Source: an uncultured Lachnospiraceae bacterium (lineage in GTDB: Bacteria > Bacillota > Clostridia > Lachnospirales > Lachnospiraceae). From it: a stretch of 19,596 bases of DNA. The position numbers and the translations under genes are program-made. Positions 9,066 through 15,044 of this stretch are shown here, one piece after another. The notes below the pieces were generated by a model. That model saw only the letters and a program-made list of their open reading frames with translations, searched no databases and was not told the DNA's origin. The DNA lies in the NCBI GenBank assembly GCA_910586025.1, contig CAJUIO010000068.1, forward strand, positions 1 to 19,596, read 5' to 3'. Within the stretch, counting starts at the first letter, position 1; each line of letters begins with the position of its first letter.

Positions 9066-9113
9066 AAAAAAGGAGCAGAGAGTTTGTCACCGGTAAACAA
9101 GCCCCTTTGCTCC
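9066..9113 (-). terminator. Terminator-like hairpin in the amt 5' leader
   Basis: Read on the minus strand, GGAGCA (9113-9108) pairs with TGCTCC (9077-9072), with additional pairs beyond one mismatch, and the 3' arm is followed at once by six T (9071-9066). This lies between the amt promoter and its Shine-Dalgarno site, so it would act as an attenuator rather than a gene-end terminator. Confidence 0.55.
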
Positions 9114-9120
9114 AATTGCT

Positions 9121-9150
9121 AAAGGCGCTACGGAAACCCATAGCGCCTTT
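9121..9150 (-). promoter_or_regulatory. Stable leader hairpin upstream of amt
   Basis: A perfect 10-bp inverted repeat, AAAGGCGCTA (9121-9130) and TAGCGCCTTT (9141-9150), extendable on the minus strand by a wobble and two G-C pairs to a GTTT tetraloop. It begins only a few bases after the predicted transcription start. Its 3' arm GCGCCTTT could also pair (7 of 8) with AAAGGGGC in the next hairpin, so two exclusive folds are possible. Confidence 0.6.
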
Positions 9151-9164
9151 GCTTTACGTGTTGT

Positions 9165-9193
9165 ATGATAGCACGATGAAAAAATACTGTCAA
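9165..9193 (-). promoter_or_regulatory. Promoter of the amt-PII gene
   Basis: On the minus strand TTGACA (9193-9188), a 17-base spacer, and TATCAT (9170-9165): a perfect -35 and 5/6 -10. Predicted start about 9158, giving a leader of about 110 bases with two hairpins before the amt ATG at 9046. Confidence 0.75.
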
Positions 9194-9210
9194 TATTTTT
9201 TTAAAAAAAC

Positions 9211-9239
9211 TTTTTTATGGGAGGATCTGGGGGTATAAT
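9211..9239 (+). promoter_or_regulatory. Candidate promoter for the DUF1653 and sfsA-mutY genes
   Basis: A perfect TATAAT lies at 9234-9239, with only a T-rich stretch (9211-9216) at -35. It is divergent from the amt promoter about 20 bases away, in a shared A+T-rich spacer. Predicted start about 9246. Confidence 0.45.
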
Positions 9240-9283
9240 AGGAAGAAAAGCAAGCATTGAGAGATTTGGGAGGTAGGAAAGCC

Positions 9284-9775
9284 ATGAGAGAGATTCCGGG
9301 GCCGCAGCAGATATACAGACATTTCAAAGGGGGAATTTATCAGGTCCTTTCCCTGGCGGAGCACACGGAGAGCGGGGAGAAGCTGGTGATTTATCAGGCA
9401 ATGTACGGGGATTTCAAGGTATATGCAAGACCTCTTGCCATGTTTATGGAGAAGGTGGACAAAGCCGGATATCCTGAGGAAGCGCAGGAGTATCGGTTCG
9501 AGCGCATGGAGATGCGAAAGGAACCGGATGAGCCGGATGAGCCTCAGATTCCGGGGATTGACCCGCTGGTGATCCGGTTTCTGGATGCGGATTCTTATTC
9601 GGAAAAGCTGGAAATTCTCACGGCTCTCCACGCCAGGATCACGGATTCCATGATCAATACCATGGCGATCTCCATTGACGTGGAGGTGGAGGAGGGAGAA
9701 ATCGAGGACAGATACGAGGAGCTGCGCAGATGTCTTCTTCTGTATGACAAATTTGAGTGTACCCGGCTGAGATGA
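9284..9775 (+). CDS. DUF1653 domain-containing protein
   Basis: A 163-residue soluble protein of unknown function. Residues about 5-65 match the DUF1653 pattern: REIPGPQQIYRHFKGG, then YQVLSLAEHTESGEKLVIYQ and a YGDFKVYARPLAMF block. The rest is acidic, with a repeated PDEPDEP stretch near 80-86 and an EVEEGE segment, and seems to be a lineage-specific tail predicted mostly helical. ATG 9284 was chosen because GGGAGGTAGG lies 6-10 bases upstream; an upstream in-frame TTG (9257) lacks a good site. It is 54 bases ahead of the sfsA-mutY ORF on the same strand, so co-transcription is likely, but no functional link is known to me. Confidence 0.8.
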   Translation: MREIPGPQQIYRHFKGGIYQVLSLAEHTESGEKLVIYQAMYGDFKVYARPLAMFMEKVDKAGYPEEAQEYRFERMEMRKEPDEPDEPQIPGIDPLVIRFLDADSYSEKLEILTALHARITDSMINTMAISIDVEVEEGEIEDRYEELRRCLLLYDKFECTRLR

Positions 9776-9791
9776 CGTGGAGAGGGAGGAG

Positions 9792-9814
9792 GCCGGCGGC
9801 GGGAAAAAGCCGGC
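9792..9814 (+). promoter_or_regulatory. Small hairpin between a strong SD and the sfsA-mutY start
   Basis: GCCGGC (9792-9797) pairs with GCCGGC (9809-9814). Directly before it lies a strong SD-like GGAGGAGG (9785-9792), which is too far from ATG 9830 in linear sequence; the immediate upstream of that ATG has only GAGTG. Folding of the hairpin would shorten the distance. No T-run follows, so it is not a terminator. Confidence 0.35.
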
Positions 9815-9829
9815 TTGAGTGCGGATATC

Positions 9830-11566
9830 ATGAAGTATAAAAATATTGTGGAGGGCCGTTTCCTGAGCAGGCCTAACCGATTTATCGCCTATGTGGATAT
9901 AGCGGGAAAATGTGAGAAGGTTCATGTAAAGAACACCGGGCGCTGCAGGGAGCTTCTGACGGATCATGCGGAGGTCTTTCTGGAAAAAAGCAGCGATCCA
10001 AAGAGGAGCACGGGATATGATCTGGTGGCGGTGAGAAAGGGGCAGCTTCTGATCAACATGGATTCCCAGGCACCGAATAAGGCCGTGGAGGAATGGCTTT
10101 GGAGAAAGGAGCTCTTTGCGGATCTCGTTTCCGTAAGACCCGAGACCACCTACGGAAATTCACGATTTGACTTTTATGTTGAGACAGAGCATGAGAAAAT
10201 ATTCCTGGAGGTAAAGGGTGTCACGCTGGAGGAGGACGGCGTGGCTCTTTTTCCGGATGCGCCCTCGGAGAGAGCCCTTAAGCATGTGCAGGAGCTGGGA
10301 GCCGCGGTGGGGGAAGGGTACCGTGCGGTTGTCCTGCTGGTTGTGCAGATGAAGGGCATCCGGTATTTTACACCCAACAGGCGGACACAGCCCGAGTTTG
10401 CCGATGCCCTGTGGGAGGCGGAGAGGCGGGGCGTTGAGGTCATAGCCTATGACTGCAGGGTCACCCGGGAGGGAATGGAGATTGATCAGCCCGTCCCGGT
10501 AAAGCTTTCTCCCCTGGAGGTGATGGCCGAGCCCCTCCTTGCATGGTATGATGCGGGGCGCAGGATTCTTCCCTGGCGGGAGAAACCCACGCCCTACCAT
10601 GTGTGGGTTTCGGAGATCATGCTGCAGCAGACCAGGGTGGAGGCGGTAAAGCCCTATTACGACCGGTTTATGGAGCGTCTTCCGGATATTCCGGCGCTTG
10701 CGGCTGCGGACGAGGAGACGCTTTTGAAGCTCTGGGAGGGACTTGGCTATTACAACAGAGTCAGGAATCTGAAAAAGGCCGCAGTCAGGATCATGGAAGA
10801 GTACGGCGGAATCATGCCAGGCACCCGTAAGGAGCTGATGGAGCTTCCGGGGATCGGCAGCTACACGGCCGGAGCCGTTGCTTCCATCGCCTACGGAAGG
10901 CGGGAGCCTGCCGTGGACGGAAATGTGCTCCGGGTCTTTGCCCGGATTTTGTGTGACGGCAGGGATATGACGCAGCCGGCGGTGCGCAGACAGATGGAGG
11001 AGAGAATCGGGCAGCAGATGCCTGCGGACCGCCCGGGAGACTTTAATCAGGCGCTGATGGAGCTGGGAGCCATGGTATGCATTCCGAACGGTGCGCCGAA
11101 ATGCGGGGAATGTCCCTGGAAGTCCTTCTGCCTTGCCATGCAGCGGGGAGAGTGGGCGCGGTTCCCCGCAAAGCCGGAAAAGAAGCCGAGAGTCATTGAG
11201 GAGAAGACAGTCCTGATCCTTTGGGACGAGGGGCGGGCGGCGCTGCAAAAGCGTCCTTCAAAGGGGCTTCTTGCGGGCATGTATGAGTTTCCGTCCCTGG
11301 AGGGGCGTCTTTCCGGACAGGAGGTGCTCGTCCGTCTGAGGGAAATGGGGCTTTCCGCCGTGCGGATCGAGCCTCTGGGGGACAGCAGGCATATTTTTAC
11401 TCACAGGGAATGGCATATGACAGGATATGCGGTGAGGGTGGATGAGCTGAGCCCTAAGGTGGGCGGAGACGACCTCATTTTTGTGGAGCGTCAGGAGGCC
11501 AGGGACAGATATCCGATCCCGTCGGCATATAAGGCCTACCTCCGGTATTTTAATGAAAATTTTTAG
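9830..11566 (+). CDS. SfsA-MutY fusion: SfsA nuclease-like domain plus A/G-specific adenine glycosylase
   Basis: One uninterrupted 578-residue ORF holding two complete proteins. Residues 1-225 match SfsA (sugar fermentation stimulation protein, a nucleic-acid-binding PD-(D/E)xK-like fold) with NTGRCREL, SRFDFYVE (Asp114) and LEVKG (Glu127, Lys129). Residues about 228-578 are a full-length MutY, the base-excision enzyme that removes adenine mispaired with 8-oxoguanine: WVSEIMLQQT with catalytic Glu262, LPGIGSYTAGA helix-hairpin-helix (339-349), AVDGNVLRV with Asp363, an Fe-S cluster site C417-X7-C-X2-C-X5-C434, and the NUDIX-like 8-oxoG recognition domain with HIFTHREWHM (521-530). ATG 9830 begins like free-standing SfsA; an in-frame TTG at 9815 is possible. 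There is essentially no linker. Whether SfsA acts on DNA in repair is inference. Confidence 0.92.
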   Translation: MKYKNIVEGRFLSRPNRFIAYVDIAGKCEKVHVKNTGRCRELLTDHAEVFLEKSSDPKRSTGYDLVAVRKGQLLINMDSQAPNKAVEEWLWRKELFADLVSVRPETTYGNSRFDFYVETEHEKIFLEVKGVTLEEDGVALFPDAPSERALKHVQELGAAVGEGYRAVVLLVVQMKGIRYFTPNRRTQPEFADALWEAERRGVEVIAYDCRVTREGMEIDQPVPVKLSPLEVMAEPLLAWYDAGRRILPWREKPTPYHVWVSEIMLQQTRVEAVKPYYDRFMERLPDIPALAAADEETLLKLWEGLGYYNRVRNLKKAAVRIMEEYGGIMPGTRKELMELPGIGSYTAGAVASIAYGRREPAVDGNVLRVFARILCDGRDMTQPAVRRQMEERIGQQMPADRPGDFNQALMELGAMVCIPNGAPKCGECPWKSFCLAMQRGEWARFPAKPEKKPRVIEEKTVLILWDEGRAALQKRPSKGLLAGMYEFPSLEGRLSGQEVLVRLREMGLSAVRIEPLGDSRHIFTHREWHMTGYAVRVDELSPKVGGDDLIFVERQEARDRYPIPSAYKAYLRYFNENF

Positions 11567-11579
11567 AAAATATTAAGCT

Positions 11580-11617
11580 TTGACCACGTATAAAAGATAA
11601 CGCACTTATGATATACT
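11580..11617 (+). promoter_or_regulatory. Weak candidate promoter before the glycosyltransferase
   Basis: The overlapping -10-like hexamers TATGAT (11607-11612) and TATACT (11612-11617) follow TTGACC (11580-11585), but the spacers are 21 and 26 bases, longer than ideal. No terminator hairpin was seen after the sfsA-mutY stop, so readthrough is also possible. Confidence 0.25.
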
Positions 11618-11668
11618 TTGAGATAAGTTTAAGAAAGTATGAAAAAGAAACGGAGTTTGAGACTTACC

Positions 11669-12694
11669 ATGAAGTTATTGTCATTTGTGGTGCCCTGTTA
11701 TAATTCAGCGGCCTATATGGAGAGATGTATTGATTCCCTTCTTCCCGGCGGAGAGGATGTGGAAATTCTGATCGTGGACGACGGTTCCGTGGACGAGACC
11801 GCAGAGATAGCGGACCGTCTGGCAAGCCAGTACCCTGCCATCATACGCGCGATCCACAAGTCAAACGGAGGACACGGCTCGGCGGTCAACACGGGAATAG
11901 CGAACGCCTCAGGTATTTATTTTAAGGTGGTAGACAGCGACGACTGGGTGAAGCAGGAGGCCTATATGCAGGTTTTGGAGACGCTGCGGGAGCTCACGGG
12001 AGGCGAGCGGAGGCTGGATCTTCTGATCAGCAATTTTGTGTATGAGAAGGTGGGAGAAAACCGGCACAAGGTCATGCGCTACCGCCATATCCTCCCTCAG
12101 AACGAGATGTTTACCTGGGATGAGATCCACCATTTTTACAAGGGACATTATATCCTGATGCACTCGGTGATCTTCCGGACCAAGCTCCTTAGGGAGTGCG
12201 GGATCCGTCTTCCGGAGAATACCTTTTACGTGGACAACCTCTATGTATTTGAGCCCCTTCCCTTTGTCAGGAACATGTATTACCTTGACGTGAATTTTTA
12301 CCGCTATTTTATAGGGCGCGAGGATCAGTCTGTCAACGAGGAGGTCATGATCGGGCGTATCGACCAGCAGATTGCGGTCAACAAGATCATGATCGACTAT
12401 ATGGTGGAAAACAAAAGCGTCATTGCCCTGAGCAAGAAGCTGGAGCAGTATATGCTGAGCTATCTGGATATCGTGACCACGGTATCCTCCATCCTGCTCA
12501 TACGCTCCGGCACGGACGAGAATCTGAAAAAGAAAAAGGAGCTCTGGTCTTATCTGAAGAAAAAGGACTGGATTCTCTACCGCAAGCTTCGGTTCGGCCT
12601 TCTTGGGCAGAGCATGAACCTGCCGGGCAGGGGAGGAAGGATGATTTCCGTGGAGGGATATAAGATCTGCAGAAAGCTTTTCAACTTTAATTAG
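11669..12694 (+). CDS. Family 2 glycosyltransferase
   Basis: A soluble GT-A fold glycosyltransferase of about 341 residues that transfers sugar from a nucleotide donor, probably to a cell-envelope or exopolysaccharide acceptor at the inner membrane face. Motifs: SFVVPCYNSAAYMERC (5-20), ILIVDDGSVDET (33-44), SNGGHGSAVNTGI (65-77) and the metal-binding DSDDW (89-93). The C-terminal half (RYFIGREDQSVN and beyond) has no transmembrane segment and ends in a basic helix. ATG 11669 is preferred because the first beta-strand begins directly after it; ATG 11639 would add ten mostly basic residues. Both starts have weak ribosome sites. The gene is 28 bases ahead of the response regulator. Donor and acceptor cannot be told. 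Confidence 0.85.
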   Translation: MKLLSFVVPCYNSAAYMERCIDSLLPGGEDVEILIVDDGSVDETAEIADRLASQYPAIIRAIHKSNGGHGSAVNTGIANASGIYFKVVDSDDWVKQEAYMQVLETLRELTGGERRLDLLISNFVYEKVGENRHKVMRYRHILPQNEMFTWDEIHHFYKGHYILMHSVIFRTKLLRECGIRLPENTFYVDNLYVFEPLPFVRNMYYLDVNFYRYFIGREDQSVNEEVMIGRIDQQIAVNKIMIDYMVENKSVIALSKKLEQYMLSYLDIVTTVSSILLIRSGTDENLKKKKELWSYLKKKDWILYRKLRFGLLGQSMNLPGRGGRMISVEGYKICRKLFNFN

Positions 12695-12722
12695 ATATGA
12701 ATTCGAGGGAGTCTGGGAAAAT

Positions 12723-13397
12723 ATGATCCATGTCTACTATGCGGAGGATGATGAAGATATAGCCGGCACTGTCAGGGAGTTTCTGGGACGCAGGGGAATC
12801 AGGGTAACTGTTTTTAAAGGGGCGGAGGCGGTTATGGAGGCCCTTGGGGGATCCTGTCCAAGCCTGGTTCTGGTGGATTGGAATCTGCCCGATGACAATG
12901 GGGCCGCACTGTGCCGCCGGATCCGGGCGATCCGGAAGGAGCTGCCGGTGATTTTTCTCACGGTCCGGAATGATCCCTGCGATATGGTCTGTGGATTTCA
13001 GAGCGGAGCGGATGATTACGTGGTGAAGCCCTTTGAGCTGGAGGTGCTGTATCTGCGGATTCAGGCGCTGCTGCGCAGGGCGGGGAATGCTTCCGGGCGT
13101 TATCTGTCCTGCGGCGGTATTTGTCTCGACCGGGAGAGCAGGACAGTGCACAGCGGCTCTGAAAAGATCTCTCTGAGCCCGTCGGAATATCAGCTTCTCC
13201 TGTGCCTTCTGCAGAATAAGGGGAGGACTGTCACCAGGGAAAGTCTTTTGGAGAATGTCTGGGACAGCAATGGCAGCTTTGTCAACGACAACACGCTCAC
13301 CGTGACCATGAAGCGTCTGAGGGAGAAGCTGAATCAGCCCCTGTGTCTGAAAACGGTCAGGAGCATCGGTTATTGTATGGAGGATAACGGAATATGA
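12723..13397 (+). CDS. OmpR-family response regulator
   Basis: A 224-residue DNA-binding regulator. The receiver domain (1-115) has acidic residues Glu8/Asp9/Asp10, phospho-acceptor Asp52 in LVDWNLPDDNG, Thr80 and Lys102 in VKPFE. A winged-helix domain (about 125-222) follows, with SPSEYQLLLCLLQ, TVTRESLLENVW and TLTVTMKRLREKL. Domain layout and neighbours suggest a BceR/VanR-like regulator of the adjacent ABC transporter. Its stop overlaps the start of the kinase gene (ATGA), which implies translational coupling. It probably binds directly repeated half-sites; a candidate is the GTCACT repeat before the ABC ATPase gene. Confidence 0.9.
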   Translation: MIHVYYAEDDEDIAGTVREFLGRRGIRVTVFKGAEAVMEALGGSCPSLVLVDWNLPDDNGAALCRRIRAIRKELPVIFLTVRNDPCDMVCGFQSGADDYVVKPFELEVLYLRIQALLRRAGNASGRYLSCGGICLDRESRTVHSGSEKISLSPSEYQLLLCLLQNKGRTVTRESLLENVWDSNGSFVNDNTLTVTMKRLREKLNQPLCLKTVRSIGYCMEDNGI

Positions 13398-14281
13398 TTT
13401 ATGCAGCGGCCGGCTTTCTGTCAGGCATGCTGCTTTTTCTTTGCGCTTTTCTGATCTGGCAAAGAAAGCAGACAGTGCGGATAAAAAGTCTCACAAATTA
13501 TCTGGAAAGGATCAATCAGGGAAAGGAGGAGATACTCTTTTCCACACAGGAGGACGAGCTTTCCAGGCTTTGGGATGAAATGTATAAGACGGTCACGGAA
13601 CTGTATCACACAAGAGAGGCGGCGCTGAAGGCGAAAAATAATTTTGCGGAAAATCTATCCAATATCGCCCATCAGCTCAAAACGCCCATTACGTCTGTCT
13701 CCCTGTCGGTTCAGATGCTGAAGGAGAAGTCCGATCCCGCATATTTGGAACAGATTGAGAGGCAGCTTGACCGGCTGACTTATCTGGAGGAGGCTCTTCT
13801 TCTGCTGTCCCGAATCGATGCCGGGACGCTGCATCTGGAGAAAAAGAAGGTTGATGTCTACACCCTTCTTGTGCTGGCGGCCGACAATCTGCAGGAGCTG
13901 CTTGTGAGAGCTTCGGTCTCGGTGGTCATACCGGAAGCGGGGGAGACATGGATTTTGGCCGACCTTGACTGGACCATGGAGGCGGTCATGAATCTGCTGA
14001 AAAACTGCATGGAGCACACGCCGCCCGGCGGACGGATCTATTGCACCTATGAGCAGAATCCTCTCTATACCAAAATCCGTATCCGGGATACCGGAGCCGG
14101 GTTTTCCGCAGAAGAGCTGCCGTATCTCTTCCGGCGGTTTTACAGGGGAAAGGGCTCGAAGGGGATCGGTATCGGGCTTTCCATTGCCAGGGAGATTATC
14201 GAGAGGCAGAACGGGGTTCTTGCGGCGGAGAACTGTGCGGAGGGAGGAGCGTGCTTTGAAATCCGCCTTTACAGTCACTGA
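13394..14281 (+). CDS. Minimal membrane sensor histidine kinase with one TM helix
   Basis: A 295-residue kinase paired with the preceding regulator. Only one hydrophobic helix (about 2-22) is evident, with no extracytoplasmic domain. A linker follows, then HisKA with His93 in SNIAHQLKTP, and an HATPase domain with N-box NLLKNCMEH (200-208), G1 DTGAGF (232-237) and G2 GIGIGLSIA. BceS-type kinases, which sense through their partner ABC permease, also lack a sensor domain but usually have two helices. The lack of any ligand domain here suggests that the signal comes from the membrane or from the ABC permease encoded downstream. The start overlaps the regulator stop by four bases. Confidence 0.88.
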   Translation: MIYAAAGFLSGMLLFLCAFLIWQRKQTVRIKSLTNYLERINQGKEEILFSTQEDELSRLWDEMYKTVTELYHTREAALKAKNNFAENLSNIAHQLKTPITSVSLSVQMLKEKSDPAYLEQIERQLDRLTYLEEALLLLSRIDAGTLHLEKKKVDVYTLLVLAADNLQELLVRASVSVVIPEAGETWILADLDWTMEAVMNLLKNCMEHTPPGGRIYCTYEQNPLYTKIRIRDTGAGFSAEELPYLFRRFYRGKGSKGIGIGLSIAREIIERQNGVLAAENCAEGGACFEIRLYSH

Positions 14282-14290
14282 CCTGTCACT
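14274..14290 (+). promoter_or_regulatory. Direct repeat GTCACT, candidate response-regulator operator
   Basis: GTCACT occurs at 14274-14279 and 14285-14290, exactly 11 bases apart (one helical turn), the usual period for OmpR/PhoB-family half-sites. It overlaps the -35 of the ABC ATPase promoter and the last codons of the kinase gene. Binding by the neighbouring regulator is inferred. Confidence 0.4.
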
Positions 14291-14305
14291 TTGCTCTGCT
14301 ATAAT
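14278..14305 (+). promoter_or_regulatory. Promoter of the ABC ATPase/permease operon
   Basis: CTGACC (14278-14283), 16-base spacer, TATAAT (14300-14305) with TGC immediately before it (extended -10). It lies at and just past the kinase stop, so the transporter can be transcribed apart from the two-component genes. Confidence 0.65.
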
Positions 14306-14355
14306 AGGAACATAAAGATTCCGGGCAGAGGAAAGAAGGAGAGTGAAATCAGCAT

Positions 14356-15039
14356 ATGGAAATTCTGAAATGCGAAGAGGTAAGAAAGGTTTACGGAAGC
14401 GGCAGCGGTCAGGTTGTCGCTCTGGATCATATTGACCTGTCAGTGGAAAAAGGGGAATTCACCGCCATTGTGGGTGCCTCCGGGTCGGGAAAATCCACAC
14501 TGCTTCATATCATTGGCAGTGTGGATAAACCTACAGAGGGCAGAGTTCTCGTTGGGGGAAAGGATATTTCCACCCTCACTCCAAGGCAGGCAGCGGTTTT
14601 CCGGCGCAGAAAGGTGGGCTTGGTCTATCAGTTTTACAATCTGATCCCCACCCTGACCATTCGGAAAAATATCCTTATGCCCTTGACATTGGATAAAAGA
14701 AAGCCGGATCCGGAGTATTTTGACAAGATAGTGAGGAGCCTGGGCATAGAGGAAAAGCTGGAAGCGCTCCCGGGACAGCTGTCGGGAGGACAGCAGCAGA
14801 GGGCGGCAATAGCCAGATCGCTGATCTACCGTCCGGCCCTGCTTCTGGCGGACGAACCTACCGGAAATCTTGACCGGAGGAACGGCAGGGAAGTGGTGGA
14901 TATGCTGAAGCTCTCCAATAGAAATCTCGATCAGACCATTCTTCTTATCACACATGACGAGGCGGTGGCACTGGAGGCGGACCGCATTATCATGCTGGAG
15001 GACGGGCGCATTGTGGACGATAGGAGACAGAGGGGGTGA
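14356..15039 (+). CDS. ABC transporter ATP-binding protein (MacB/LolD/BceA type)
   Basis: A 227-residue cytoplasmic ATPase that powers the FtsX-type permease encoded next. Motifs: Walker A GASGSGKST (40-48), Q-loop YQFYNLIP (91-98), signature LSGGQQQR (142-149), Walker B ALLLADEPTGNLD (161-173) and switch His200 in LITHD. The LADEPTGNLD string and the size are typical of the MacB/LolD/BceA group, which uses ATP for mechanotransmission or substrate release rather than simple transport. AAGGAGAG lies 12 bases upstream of the ATG. Its stop abuts the permease gene. With the upstream two-component pair this resembles an antimicrobial-peptide sensing or resistance module, though the substrate is inferred only. 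Confidence 0.9.
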   Translation: MEILKCEEVRKVYGSGSGQVVALDHIDLSVEKGEFTAIVGASGSGKSTLLHIIGSVDKPTEGRVLVGGKDISTLTPRQAAVFRRRKVGLVYQFYNLIPTLTIRKNILMPLTLDKRKPDPEYFDKIVRSLGIEEKLEALPGQLSGGQQQRAAIARSLIYRPALLLADEPTGNLDRRNGREVVDMLKLSNRNLDQTILLITHDEAVALEADRIIMLEDGRIVDDRRQRG

Positions 15040-15044
15040 TGGCT

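Noticed and set aside
9066..9150. ANTAR-type tandem hairpin antitermination site before amt
   Set aside because: Such sites need two small hairpins with hexanucleotide loops carrying A at position 1 and G at position 4; the loops here do not fit.
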